From assembly GCA_016192135.1 (NCBI GenBank), contig JACPUR010000037.1, positions 54,535-118,534 of the forward strand: a DNA stretch of 64,000 nt, read 5' to 3'. The stretch is from Candidatus Tectomicrobia bacterium (GTDB lineage Bacteria; UBA8248). The notes beneath the pieces were generated by a model. That model saw only the letters and a program-made list of their open reading frames with translations, searched no databases and was not told where the DNA came from. The translations under genes and the position numbers were made by a program. The stretch's first letter is position 1, and every line of letters begins with the position of its first letter. Positions 21,536-30,259 of this stretch are shown here, one piece after another.

Positions 21536-22974
21536 CACCTTTCGACGATCACCCGCACGAGGAATGTGCCGTCTTCGGGATCTACGGCCATCCCGAGGCA
21601 GCGAACCTCACCTACCTGGGCCTTTACGCCCTCCAGCACCGCGGGCAAGAGAGCTCGGGCATCGTGGCCTCGGACGGCGAGCGCGTCCACAGCGAGGTCG
21701 GCATGGGCCACGTCGCCGACATCTTCACCGAGGCGCGCCTCGACAGGCTCAAGGGCCACCTCGCCATCGGCCACAACCGCTACTCGACGGCCGGGCAGTC
21801 CCACATCGTCAACGCGCAGCCCTTCCTCGTGACCTACTCGAGGGGGATCATCGCCCTGGGGCACAACGGAAACCTCGTCAACGCCGGCGACCTGCGGCGG
21901 GAACTCGAGGCGACCGGCTCCATCTTCCGCAGCACGACGGACAGCGAGGTCATCCTCCACCTCATCGCCCGTTCGCTCGAGCAGGAGACCGAGGGCGCCA
22001 TCGTGGACGCCCTGAACCGCCTGGAGGGCGCCTTCACCCTCATGATGATGACCCGCGACAAGCTCGTCGGGGTGCGCGACCCGAACGGCTTCCGGCCCCT
22101 CGTCCTGGGCCGGATGAGCGCGCCGGCCGGCGGCGAGGTATGGGTGCTGGCGAGCGAGACGTGCGCGCTCGACCTGATCGAGGCGGATTTCGTGCGGGAG
22201 GTGGCGCCGGGGGAGATGATCGTGGTGGACGAGGAGGGGCTGCACAGCATGTTCCCCTTCCCGCCGATCCGGCCCACCCAGTGCATTTTCGAGTTCATCT
22301 ACTTCGCCCGGCCGGACAGCTACATCTTCGGCGAGAACGTCTATACGGTCCGGCGCCAGCTGGGCGTCGAGCTGGCGCGAGAGAGCCCGGTGGACGCCGA
22401 CATCGTCATTCCCGTGCCCGACTCGGGGCTCGCCGCCGCCCTCGGCTACTCGGCGGAGTCGGGGCTCCCGCTGGAGTGGGGCCTGGTGCGGAACCATTAT
22501 GTCGGGCGCACCTTCATCGAGCCCCAGCAGTCCATCCGGCATTTCGGGGTGAAGGTGAAGCTCAACCCCATGAGGGCCTACCTCGATGGGAAGCGGGTGG
22601 TGGTGGTGGACGACTCCATCGTCCGGGGGACGACCAGCCGCAAGATCGTCGAGATGATCCGGAAGGCGGGCGCCTCGGAGGTCCACATGCGCATCAGCTC
22701 CCCGCCCATCACCCACCCGTGCTTCTTCGGCATCGACATGCCTACCCGGAAGGAGCTCATCGCCTCGGCCAAGTCGGTCGAGGAGACGCGCCTCTATCTC
22801 AACGCCGACAGCCTGGCCTACCTCTCGCTCGAGGGCCTCCTGCGGTGCGTGCATCCCCGGGGGGGCGAGTTCTGCGCCGCCTGCTTCACGGGCAACTATC
22901 CCATTCCCGTCCACCGGGTGGAGCCCCAGCTGTGGCTCTTCCAGGAACTCAAGGCGAGCGAACATAGAGCGTAA
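21532..22974 (+). CDS. purF: Amidophosphoribosyltransferase
   Basis: Committed step of purine synthesis, making phosphoribosylamine from PRPP and glutamine. A short propeptide precedes Cys12 ([13 protein letters not shown]), the glutamine-site nucleophile exposed after cleavage. The PRPP-binding loop is [14 protein letters not shown]. Cysteines in the C-terminal half ([22 protein letters not shown]) fit the [4Fe-4S]-containing Bacillus-type enzyme. Length is 480 residues. It is the last gene of the pur run and is followed by about 130 non-coding bases. Confidence 0.95.
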   Translation: MTPFDDHPHEECAVFGIYGHPEAANLTYLGLYALQHRGQESSGIVASDGERVHSEVGMGHVADIFTEARLDRLKGHLAIGHNRYSTAGQSHIVNAQPFLVTYSRGIIALGHNGNLVNAGDLRRELEATGSIFRSTTDSEVILHLIARSLEQETEGAIVDALNRLEGAFTLMMMTRDKLVGVRDPNGFRPLVLGRMSAPAGGEVWVLASETCALDLIEADFVREVAPGEMIVVDEEGLHSMFPFPPIRPTQCIFEFIYFARPDSYIFGENVYTVRRQLGVELARESPVDADIVIPVPDSGLAAALGYSAESGLPLEWGLVRNHYVGRTFIEPQQSIRHFGVKVKLNPMRAYLDGKRVVVVDDSIVRGTTSRKIVEMIRKAGASEVHMRISSPPITHPCFFGIDMPTRKELIASAKSVEETRLYLNADSLAYLSLEGLLRCVHPRGGEFCAACFTGNYPIPVHRVEPQLWLFQELKASEHRA

Positions 22975-23103
22975 ATTCGCCGCTTTTTTCCGGCCCCGCC
23001 GAATTGCCCCGTAAACGAATCGTTGCTACCATCTTCCCGCCTAATTCGGCTTGGTTTGTCGTCAATGTGAGGCGTGCGCCCGTACCGCCTCGGCGGAAGG
23101 TGG

Positions 23104-24597
23104 ATGAGCTCGACCTCGAAGTGGGCCGGTTTGCTCATATGCGGGCTGTTGGCGGCGGGCTGCTCCGGGTGGGCCTCCGGCTTGCCCGGGGAGGAAGGGG
23201 GGAATCCGGCCCTCTCGGCCCTTCCCCCCCCACGCCATCCTTCGGATGTCCGTCTGCCCGCCCCTTATCGTCCGTCCGCTCCGTCCTCTCCCTCTTCCGC
23301 CGTCTCGCTTCCGCCCTTCATCGATTTGGGCTTCCCGCGCCAGGAGCTCGAATCGGGCGCCGTCCCGCCGCACGACCTGAACCTCCCGGTGCCCGAGGGG
23401 GAGAGCGCCGACGAGGCGCCGCAGGCCCAGCCCGCTTCCCCAGGCGGGGAGCAGACGCCCAGCTTCGTCTTTGAGGTTCCCATCCTGCGCAACGCCCTGG
23501 TCGAGCGCTGGGTGGACTACTTCACCGGCCCCGGCCGCGACCTCTTCGCCGTCTGGCTTCAGCGGGGCGGGCGCTATCTTCCCTACATCCGCCAGATACT
23601 GAAGGAAGAAGGCGTCCCCGAGGACTTGGCCTACGTTCCGCTCATCGAAAGCGGCTTCAGCCTGCGCGCCCGCTCCCGGGCCGGAGCGGTGGGGCCCTGG
23701 CAGTTCATGGAGGGGACGGCCCGGCGCATGGGCCTCCGGGTGGATCGCTATCTCGACGAGCGGCGCGACCCGATGAAATCCACCCGCGCGGCCGCCAGCT
23801 ATCTCACCTACCTCCACAAAGAGTTCGGGGACTGGCACCTCGCCTTGGCCGCCTACAACGCCGGGGAGAACCGCATCCGCAGCGCCATCCGCGAGTCCGG
23901 CCTGTCCACCTACTGGGCCCTCGCCCGGACCTCCCATCTTCCGATCGAGACCAAGAACTACGTGGGCAAGTTCATCGCCGGCATGATGCTCGCCAAGCAC
24001 CCCGAGGTCTTCGGCTTCGCGGGGCTGGAATACGACGAGCCCCTGCGCTACGACATGGCGAAGCTGCCTCACGCCGTTTCACTGAGGATGATCTCCCAGC
24101 TCGCGGGAGTCCCCATCCAGGAGCTCGCCGACCTCAATCCCCACCTCCGGCTCGGCATCACCCCGCCCGGCGGCGGCTTCGGCCTGAGGCTCCCTCCCGG
24201 GAAGACGGTGCTTCTCCTGCAGCGGCTGGCCAAGGCCCCCCGGGAGGCTCATCCCGCACCCAGCGGCTACCGCATCCAGCCGGGCGATACCCTCTCGGGC
24301 ATCGCCAAGCGCTTCAATCTGCCCCTGAGGCAGCTCCTCGAGCTGAACCCCCGCCTCGACCCGCGCCGCCTGCGCCCCGGGACTCAGGTGAACCTGCCGG
24401 CCTCCGGGACGCGGGCCGAAGCCGAGCCTCCCGCCTCTCCCCCGCAGGAAACCCACCACGTGGTGGGGCCGGGCGAGAACATCTGGACCATCTCCCGCAT
24501 TTACGGCGTCTCGCCCGAGGACATCATCCGCTGGAACAGCCTCTCCACCAGCTCGGTCATCTTCCCCGGCGACCGCCTTCTCGTCCGCCGGCAATAA
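23104..24597 (+). CDS. mltD: Membrane-bound lytic murein transglycosylase (MltD-like lipoprotein) with two LysM domains
   Basis: Cleaves peptidoglycan glycan strands to 1,6-anhydro products. The N-terminus is a lipoprotein signal ending in GLLAAGC. A Pro-rich linker leads to an SLT domain with catalytic Glu182 in PLIESGFSLRARS, then GAVGPWQFMEGTARRMGL and LALAAYNAGENRI. Two C-terminal LysM peptidoglycan-binding modules start near residues 389 (YRIQPGDTLSGIAKRF) and 451 (HVVGPGENIWTISRIYG). ATG 23104 was chosen because GGAAGG lies just upstream and it places the lipobox correctly; a GTG at 23074 is possible. Confidence 0.92.
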   Translation: MSSTSKWAGLLICGLLAAGCSGWASGLPGEEGGNPALSALPPPRHPSDVRLPAPYRPSAPSSPSSAVSLPPFIDLGFPRQELESGAVPPHDLNLPVPEGESADEAPQAQPASPGGEQTPSFVFEVPILRNALVERWVDYFTGPGRDLFAVWLQRGGRYLPYIRQILKEEGVPEDLAYVPLIESGFSLRARSRAGAVGPWQFMEGTARRMGLRVDRYLDERRDPMKSTRAAASYLTYLHKEFGDWHLALAAYNAGENRIRSAIRESGLSTYWALARTSHLPIETKNYVGKFIAGMMLAKHPEVFGFAGLEYDEPLRYDMAKLPHAVSLRMISQLAGVPIQELADLNPHLRLGITPPGGGFGLRLPPGKTVLLLQRLAKAPREAHPAPSGYRIQPGDTLSGIAKRFNLPLRQLLELNPRLDPRRLRPGTQVNLPASGTRAEAEPPASPPQETHHVVGPGENIWTISRIYGVSPEDIIRWNSLSTSSVIFPGDRLLVRRQ

Positions 24598-24645
24598 GAA
24601 ACTCCGGCCGGCTCCCGCTTTCGCCCCCCTTCCATCGTGGCTTCC

Positions 24646-24675
24646 TTGACACTTCTCGCCCCCCTCTCCTAAGAT
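24646..24675 (+). promoter_or_regulatory. Sigma-70-like promoter before bamD
   Basis: TTGACA at 24646-24651 and TAAGAT at 24670-24675 with an 18-base spacer form a good housekeeping promoter in the 159-base gap between mltD and bamD. Transcription would start about 75 bases before the bamD ATG. Confidence 0.6.
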
Positions 24676-24756
24676 CATGCGGTCGCTGCCGGCCGCTCGT
24701 CCCTCCCATCGCCGCGGCTGATTGCCCTGCGGCCGTCACACGGTGGAGCCCGACAC

Positions 24757-25512
24757 ATGCGAAGTCGCCGATATTCTCTCCTCCTCCTAGCGGGGGCCCT
24801 CCTCATCGGGGGATGCACCGTCCGCCAGGCGGACAAGAGCTCGCCCGGCGAGCTCATGCTCCTCGGCCAGGAGGACTTGCGGGCGGAGCGCTATGAGAGC
24901 GCGCGCCAGGCCTTCCAGCGCCTCCTGCGCGAATACCCGGACAGCGCCCACCGCCGCCAGGCCCTGCTGAACCTGGCCGACTCCTACTTCAAGGGGGAGG
25001 AGTACATCGAGTCGCGGGTGCAGTACGCCGAGTACGTCCAGCTCTATCCCGTCAGCCGGGAGACGGCGCGCGCCTACTACTACCTGGGGATGTCGGACTA
25101 CAACCGCATCCTGGAGCCGGACCAGGAGCAGTCCGTCACGCGCGACGCGCTCAAGACCTTCCAGGAGCTGCTCCGGCGCTTCCCCCGCTCGGAGTTCACG
25201 GCCCAGTCCAAGGAGAAGGTCGAGATTCTCCGCGACCGGCTGGCCCGCCACCATCTCTTCATCGCCCACTTCTACCTGACGAAGGGCAAGCGCGTTTCCG
25301 CCATCCCCCGCTTCCAGGAGGTCATCCGGGAGTTCGGCGATCAGCCCGCCCTGCGCGCCGAGGCCATGTACTACCTGGGGGAGAGCTACGTCCAGGAGGA
25401 GAGCTACAAGAAAGCAGGCGATACCTTTCGCGGCCTGATCAAGGAATACCCGGACAACCCGTTGTCGCAGCGCGCCTACCAGCGCCTCGTCAACCTATCC
25501 GGAATCCGATGA
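24757..25512 (+). CDS. bamD: Outer membrane protein assembly factor BamD
   Basis: Lipoprotein of the BAM complex that inserts beta-barrel proteins in the outer membrane. It has a signal peptide ending in the lipobox LLIGGC, then TPR-like repeats: ERYESARQAFQRLLREYPDS, ALLNLADSYFKGEEYIESRV, and C-terminal EAMYYLGESYVQEESYKKAG. Length is 251 residues, normal for BamD. A related periplasmic TPR protein such as CpoB is less likely given the length and single lipobox. The sigma factor gene follows after 61 bases. Confidence 0.87.
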   Translation: MRSRRYSLLLLAGALLIGGCTVRQADKSSPGELMLLGQEDLRAERYESARQAFQRLLREYPDSAHRRQALLNLADSYFKGEEYIESRVQYAEYVQLYPVSRETARAYYYLGMSDYNRILEPDQEQSVTRDALKTFQELLRRFPRSEFTAQSKEKVEILRDRLARHHLFIAHFYLTKGKRVSAIPRFQEVIREFGDQPALRAEAMYYLGESYVQEESYKKAGDTFRGLIKEYPDNPLSQRAYQRLVNLSGIR

Positions 25513-25573
25513 AGGTGCCGCTTCATCTCTCCGTCCGCCGCTCCGCCGCCGGGCCGGCTACAGGATCGGTCTG

Positions 25574-26575
25574 ATGGCCAAGAAACGGACTTCCTCCGGC
25601 ATTCCGAAGACGAAGCGCCCGCGGAAGAAGCCCGCGGTTTCCGAGTCTCCCGCCGCCGAATTGGAGGAGGAAACCCGCGCCGAGGAGGCGCCCGAGGCGG
25701 GGGGCGGGTCCTTCCTCGAGGAGATGGAGCGCGAGCCGGCCTCCCAGCCTCCCAGCGAGGACACCCTCGCCATCTACCTCCGCGAGATCGGCCAATACCC
25801 CATCCTGACCCGCGAGGAGGAGCACGAGCTCGCCGTCCGGGCCAAGGACGGGGACATGGAGGCCTTCAACCGGCTCGTCCGCTGCAACCTCCGCTACGTC
25901 GTGAGCGTCGCGAACCGCTACAAGGGCTTCGGCCTGTCGCTCGAGGACCTCATCAACGAGGGCAACATCGGCCTCATCCACGCGATCCGGCGCTTCGACC
26001 CGTACCGGGGCGTGAAGCTCATCACCTACGCCGTCTGGTGGATACGCCAGTCCATCATGCACGCGATCGCCGACCACACGGGCACGGTGCGCCTACCGAT
26101 CAAGCAGGCGGGCCTCATCCACAAGATCGGGCAGACCTACCAGCGGCTCCGCCAGGAGATGGACCGCGAGCCCTCCTCGGAGGAGCTGGCCGAGGGCCTC
26201 AACATGAAGATGGACGACGTGGAGAACATCCTCCGCGTCCACCGCAACTACCTTTCGCTCGACACCCCCATCGCGGGGAGCGAGGAGACGAGCTACCTCG
26301 ACCTGCTCGAGGCGAAGGATGTCCTCACCGCCGAGGACAACCTGGTGCAGCACTCCCTCGAGGAAGAGATCGAGGACCTTCTCGCGGGCCTCGACCCGCG
26401 CGAGCGCGAGATCATCCGCCTGCGCTTCGGCTTCGACGGCGACCCCATGACGCTCGAGGAGATCGGCCAGCGCATCGGCCTCTCCCGCGAGCGCATCCGG
26501 CAGATCGAGAAGAAGATCATCCGCCGCTTCCGGGCGCGCGCCAAGAACAAGCCGCTGCTCGACTACCTGAGGTAG
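25574..26575 (+). CDS. RNA polymerase sigma factor, sigma-70 family (group 1/2, no region 1.1)
   Basis: A 333-residue sigma factor. After an acidic and Lys-rich leader (about 1-60) it has region 1.2 (DTLAIYLREIGQYPILTREE) and region 2 (RYVVSVANRYKGFGLSLEDL with NEGNIGLIHAIRRFDPYRG). The -10-reading segment is YAVWWIRQSIMHAI. Region 4.2 has MTLEEIGQRIGLSRERIRQI. It lacks the large non-conserved insert and region 1.1 of a classical RpoD. Position after a LysM protein and bamD recalls nlpD-rpoS loci, so an RpoS-like stress role is possible, but a SigA-like primary role cannot be excluded. Confidence 0.85.
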   Translation: MAKKRTSSGIPKTKRPRKKPAVSESPAAELEEETRAEEAPEAGGGSFLEEMEREPASQPPSEDTLAIYLREIGQYPILTREEEHELAVRAKDGDMEAFNRLVRCNLRYVVSVANRYKGFGLSLEDLINEGNIGLIHAIRRFDPYRGVKLITYAVWWIRQSIMHAIADHTGTVRLPIKQAGLIHKIGQTYQRLRQEMDREPSSEELAEGLNMKMDDVENILRVHRNYLSLDTPIAGSEETSYLDLLEAKDVLTAEDNLVQHSLEEEIEDLLAGLDPREREIIRLRFGFDGDPMTLEEIGQRIGLSRERIRQIEKKIIRRFRARAKNKPLLDYLR

Positions 26576-26577
26576 CC

Positions 26578-27207
26578 ATGTCTCCGGCCGAGCCCACCAA
26601 CGCGGCGTTTGGAGGGGCCCCCGCCTCCGCCCCCCGTTCCGGCTGGCGCAGGGCCGCCTCGCGGCTCCTGACCGGCGAGGGCTGGCGGTCCCTGAACGTC
26701 TCGAACCGCCTCACCCTCGCCCGCATCCTCATGCTCCCCCTGCTGGTCCTCTTCCTGGTCGAGGGCTCGAATTTCTCCCGCACCGTGGCCGCCGCGCTGT
26801 TCGGAGCCGCCGCCTTCACCGACTGGCTGGACGGCCACCTGGCCCGCGCCCGCGGCCAGGTCACGCCCCTGGGCGAGATCCTGGACCCGGTGGCCGACAA
26901 GCTGCTCATGGTGGCCGCGCTCCTGCCCCTGGTGGCCCTCGGCGAGGTGGGCTCCTGGATCGTCGGGATCATCCTGGGCCGGGAGTTCCTGGTGACGGCG
27001 CTGCGCGCGGTGGCCCTGCGGCACGGGAAGGTGGTGCCCGCGAGCCGGCTCGGCAAGTGGAAGATGGGCCTTCAGACCGCCGCCGTCCTCTTCTTGATCC
27101 TGGAGGTGCTGCCGCCGGCGGGGACCATCCTCATCTGGGCGGCGATGGCCGTGGCGGTCGTCTCGGGCGTGGATTATTTCCGCAAGCTCCTCCAGGAATT
27201 CACGTGA
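26578..27207 (+). CDS. pgsA: CDP-diacylglycerol-glycerol-3-phosphate 3-phosphatidyltransferase
   Basis: Forms phosphatidylglycerophosphate, precursor of phosphatidylglycerol and cardiolipin. The CDP-alcohol phosphotransferase motif is DWLDGHLARARGQVTPLG, then EILDPVADKLL. The start of the catalytic part, NVSNRLTLARILMLPLLVLF, is typical. About 40 extra N-terminal residues precede it. Four or more hydrophobic helices are visible. It begins two bases after the sigma factor stop and overlaps plsY (GTGA). Confidence 0.93.
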   Translation: MSPAEPTNAAFGGAPASAPRSGWRRAASRLLTGEGWRSLNVSNRLTLARILMLPLLVLFLVEGSNFSRTVAAALFGAAAFTDWLDGHLARARGQVTPLGEILDPVADKLLMVAALLPLVALGEVGSWIVGIILGREFLVTALRAVALRHGKVVPASRLGKWKMGLQTAAVLFLILEVLPPAGTILIWAAMAVAVVSGVDYFRKLLQEFT

Positions 27208-27830
27208 GCCTCTCGATATTCCTCGTCTTCTTCGCCGCCGCCCTGCTCGGCTCGATCCCCTTCGGCGTCCTCGTCACCCGCCTCCTCGGCCTCTCCGATC
27301 CGCGCGCGGCCGGGAGCGGAAACATCGGCGCGACCAACGTCATCCGCACGAGCGGCTGGCTGCCCGGCCTCCTGACCCTGGCCGGAGACGTCCTCAAGGG
27401 CATCCTCGCCGCCGCCTGGATTCCCGCGCTCGCCGCCCCGGGGAGCCCTCCCCTTCCCTTCCACCTGCCGGCCGCCGCCCTGGGGGCGGTCGTGGGCCAC
27501 ATGTTCTCCCCCTTCACCGGCTTCAAGGGCGGAAAGGGGGTGGCCACGGGGTTCGGCGTCTTCCTCTACTGGACTCCTCTCGCGGCCGCCTGGGCCGCGC
27601 TGGTCTTCGCGGGGGCGGTGGCCGCGACCCGCTACGTCTCGCTGGGCTCGATCCTGGCCGCCCTCGCCCTGCCCGTCGCCGGCGCGGCGGCGGGCTATCC
27701 CGAGCCCGCCGTCCTCACCTCGGCCCTCGTCGCCGCCTTCATCGTCCGCCGCCATGCGGACAACATCCGGCGCCTCTTCCGGGGGGAGGAGCACCGCCTC
27801 GGCCGCAAGCGCACCGAGAGGAGCGCCTAG
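27204..27830 (+). CDS. plsY: Acyl-phosphate glycerol-3-phosphate acyltransferase PlsY
   Basis: Integral membrane enzyme placing the first acyl chain on glycerol 3-phosphate. The three family motifs are seen: LLGSIPFGVLVTRLLG, GSGNIGATNVIRTSG and FTGFKGGKGVATGFG. Five or so membrane helices. Start GTG 27204 overlaps the pgsA stop. The tail RLGRKRTERSA is basic. Together with pgsA it makes a two-gene phospholipid unit. Confidence 0.94.
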   Translation: MSLSIFLVFFAAALLGSIPFGVLVTRLLGLSDPRAAGSGNIGATNVIRTSGWLPGLLTLAGDVLKGILAAAWIPALAAPGSPPLPFHLPAAALGAVVGHMFSPFTGFKGGKGVATGFGVFLYWTPLAAAWAALVFAGAVAATRYVSLGSILAALALPVAGAAAGYPEPAVLTSALVAAFIVRRHADNIRRLFRGEEHRLGRKRTERSA

Positions 27831-27833
27831 CGG

Positions 27834-28163
27834 ATGGTCACGGGCTGCGCCCCGTTCTTCCTGCTCGCCCTCGCCGGCGTCGCCCTGGGGAGCTGGCTCT
27901 TCGGGAGCCACGCCGCGGCCCGTTTCATGGGCCTCGGCGGCCTCCTCCTTTTCCTGCTCTACTTCGCCCTCCTGAACTGGACTGCCCAGAGCCGCCTCCG
28001 GCTGCGCCCGTTCAGGCAGGAGGAGATCCCCCCGGAGAAGGGAGCGGAAGGCGAGGCCCGGGCCGAATGGGCCGGCTACCTGCGCACCGAGGGCCGCATG
28101 CTCTGGCTGGGGGTGGGGCTGCTCCTCGCCGTGATCCTCATCCTCGTCCTGAAGGGGCGCTGA
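27834..28163 (+). CDS. Small membrane protein of unknown function
   Basis: A 109-residue protein with three predicted membrane segments: residues about 5-25 (FFLLALAGVALGSWLF), about 29-49 (MGLGGLLLFLLYFALL) and about 88-105 (LWLGVGLLLAVILILVL). A charged stretch of about 35 residues lies between helices 2 and 3. It starts three bases after the plsY stop and is probably cotranscribed. I do not recognise the family. GC-rich third codon positions like its neighbours support a real gene. Confidence 0.65.
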   Translation: MVTGCAPFFLLALAGVALGSWLFGSHAAARFMGLGGLLLFLLYFALLNWTAQSRLRLRPFRQEEIPPEKGAEGEARAEWAGYLRTEGRMLWLGVGLLLAVILILVLKGR

Positions 28164-28265
28164 GGAAGCGCCGCCCGCTCTCCCGCCCCTCCGCCGGCCG
28201 CGTTTTCCCGGCATTTCCCCCGTTCCGGCGCTGGGCGGATTCCTGCCCCGCGGCAGGCTCATTTT

Positions 28266-28274
28266 TGGTACAAT
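28266..28274 (+). promoter_or_regulatory. Extended -10 promoter before the binding-protein gene
   Basis: TGG followed by TACAAT (28266-28274) is an extended -10 element (TGN-TATAAT type) in the only AT-rich patch of the 200-base gap. No good -35 lies 17 bases upstream, as is common for extended -10 promoters. The next ATG is about 90 bases downstream. Confidence 0.4.
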
Positions 28275-28365
28275 CCACTCATCTCGCCGCTTGAACGGGA
28301 AACGCCGGATGAGGGGCTGCCCTTCGCCCGGCAGAAGCCGAAGCATCCCCAGAGGAGGAGAAGGC

Positions 28366-29388
28366 ATGCCGCTCCGATTTGCCGTGCGAGTTGGGTTGGC
28401 CCTCGTGGCCGCCGGGATCATCGCCGCTTCCGCCGCTCCGGCGCCGGCCGCGGACATGCAGGCCGCGAAGAAGGAAGGCGAGGTGATGTGGTATTCCTCG
28501 CTCTCGCTCTCCGTCGCCCAGAAAGTCTGCAAGCAGTTCAACGACAAGAAGACCGGGATCACCTGCGTCCTCCACCGGGACGGCTCGGGCAAGATCTACC
28601 AGCGCTACCTGCAGGAGGCCAAGGGCAACGTGTTCAAGGCCGACGTCATCCACACCTCGAACATCGGCCATTTTGTCAACATGAAGAAGAATCACCTCCG
28701 GCCCTACAAGCCCAAGGGGACCGAGAAGTTCATCCCCGCCTTCACGACCCCGGACGGCTCCTGGAACATCCTCCGGGCCAGCGTCTACGTGCTCGCCTAC
28801 AACACCAAGCTCGTGAAACCCGAGGACGCCCCCAAGAGCTGGGCCGACGTGCTCAACCCGCGCTGGAAGGGCCTCATCGCCCACGCCCACCCCGCCTACA
28901 GCGGGGTCATCACGGTCGGGATGCTCTCGCTGGTGAACATGCACGGCTGGGCCTACTACGATAAGCTCGCCGCCCTGCAGCCCAAGATCGTGCAGTCCGC
29001 CGTGGCCGTCATTCCGCTGGTCGCCCGGGGCGAGGCCCACGTCGTCGCCGGCACCGCCGCCTACAACACCTTCGGCGACATCAAGAAGGGCGAGCCCATC
29101 AAGATGGTGCTTCCCAAGGAGGGCGTGGCGTTCATTTCCTCTCCCCACTCCGTGCTCAAAAAGGCGCCCCATCCCAACGCGGCCGAGGTGTTCACCGACT
29201 TCCTCTTCAGCCAGGAGGCGCAGCAGACGCTCGTGGAGAACGGCCTCCACGTCGGCCATCCAGGCGTCAAGTACCCCGAGGGCCTGCCCTCCCTCCAAGG
29301 GCTGAAAATCATTGACTTCACCCCGGAGGAGGTTCAGAAGAAGTCGAAGGAAATCCAGGAGATGTTCCGGAAAAAGTTCGGCGTGTAA
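28366..29388 (+). CDS. Periplasmic extracellular solute-binding protein (iron(III)/family 1-type)
   Basis: A 340-residue secreted binding protein of an ABC importer. The signal peptide has VGLALVAAGIIAASAAPAPAA before a mature N-terminus ADMQAAKKEGEVMWYSSLS, a start typical of the Fe(III)/AfuA-like family. Later stretches NTKLVKPEDAPKSWADVLNP and AAYNTFGDIKKGEPI also fit. The ligand cannot be named; relatives bind ferric iron, phosphonates or small organics. No permease or ATPase gene is adjacent, so it is an orphan here. ATG 28366 follows GAGGAGAAGG. A strong terminator ends the unit. Confidence 0.85.
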   Translation: MPLRFAVRVGLALVAAGIIAASAAPAPAADMQAAKKEGEVMWYSSLSLSVAQKVCKQFNDKKTGITCVLHRDGSGKIYQRYLQEAKGNVFKADVIHTSNIGHFVNMKKNHLRPYKPKGTEKFIPAFTTPDGSWNILRASVYVLAYNTKLVKPEDAPKSWADVLNPRWKGLIAHAHPAYSGVITVGMLSLVNMHGWAYYDKLAALQPKIVQSAVAVIPLVARGEAHVVAGTAAYNTFGDIKKGEPIKMVLPKEGVAFISSPHSVLKKAPHPNAAEVFTDFLFSQEAQQTLVENGLHVGHPGVKYPEGLPSLQGLKIIDFTPEEVQKKSKEIQEMFRKKFGV

Positions 29389-29413
29389 GCACGCGCCGGG
29401 CGCCGATCGGCTT

Positions 29414-30259
29414 TCACCGGGGCGGGGGGTGACCCGCCCCGGTTTTTTCTTTCCACTCCGTCCGCTCGTGCCACCGCCGCAGGAACTCCGTCAGCTCCCC
29501 CGGGGGGCGGAGCCAGGCGCGGGCGCTGGAGGGCCGCCACGCCTCCCGCACCAGGACGGGCAGCCCCCGAGACCCGAGCGCCCGGAAGGCGTCCTCGTCC
29601 GTCTCGTCGTCGCCCAGGTAGGCGGCGGGGCAGCCCGGCGGCGCCTCCTTCAGGATGGCCCGCACCGCGTCCCCCTTCGTCCAGCCGGGCGCCCGCAGCT
29701 CGAGGCCCCCGTCGAAGGGCAGGAGCTCGAGCCCCGAGGCCTGGGCCACCTCTTCCCACAGCCCCTGGACCGCCCGGAGAGCCTCCTCCCCCCGCCCCGG
29801 CGGAAGCCCCCGGACGTGATACGCGAGCGAGAAGGGTTTCTTCTCCCGCCGCGAGGGGAGCCCAAACCCGCCGAGGCGGCGCTCCGCCTCCTCCAGCCCC
29901 CGGGCCTGCTCCGGGGAGGGAGGGATGACCCGGGTCCTCCCGTCCGCCAGGCGCCGCTCGCGCCCGTGCGAGGCCCACACCTCGGGCAGGGGGTCCACCC
30001 CCAGCATGGGGAGGAGCCCGTTCAGGCTGCGGCCGCTGATAAGGGCGACGCGGGTGCGGCCCTCCCCCCGGATGGCCTGGAGCAAAGGCAAGACCCCCGG
30101 ATAGGGGGCGGCCTCGGCCGGCTCCGTCCGGAAGGGGGCGAGGGTGCCGTCGTAATCCAGGAGGAGCAGGGCGGCGCGCGCGCCCTTCAGGCCGCCAAGG
30201 AAGCGGGCGGCCTCGGAGCCCTCGGGCCCCGGGAGGGGAGGGTCCGCTCTTCTCGTCAC
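29414..30259 (-). CDS. otsB: Trehalose-6-phosphate phosphatase (HAD superfamily)
   Basis: A 281-residue HAD phosphatase of the trehalose-phosphatase family. Motif I is LLLDYDGTLAPF, motif II VALISGRS, and motif IV GDDETDEDAFRALG. The cap region has FSLAYHVRGLPP. It would hydrolyse trehalose 6-phosphate or a similar sugar phosphate. It overlaps the glycosyltransferase upstream (GTG start at 30259 within the stop, GTGA). No otsA is visible, which is odd because the adjacent TreT-like enzyme should make free trehalose. The last residues (EKTGAGHPPPR) are encoded by the opposite-strand terminator. Confidence 0.87.
   Translation of the reverse strand: MTRRADPPLPGPEGSEAARFLGGLKGARAALLLLDYDGTLAPFRTEPAEAAPYPGVLPLLQAIRGEGRTRVALISGRSLNGLLPMLGVDPLPEVWASHGRERRLADGRTRVIPPSPEQARGLEEAERRLGGFGLPSRREKKPFSLAYHVRGLPPGRGEEALRAVQGLWEEVAQASGLELLPFDGGLELRAPGWTKGDAVRAILKEAPPGCPAAYLGDDETDEDAFRALGSRGLPVLVREAWRPSSARAWLRPPGELTEFLRRWHERTEWKEKTGAGHPPPR
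29417..29452 (+). terminator. Rho-independent terminator
   Basis: Perfect 10-bp stem CCGGGGCGGG / CCCGCCCCGG (29417-29426 with 29433-29442), six-base loop, then TTTTTTCTTT. It ends the binding-protein transcript. It lies inside the last codons of the convergent phosphatase gene. Confidence 0.9.
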
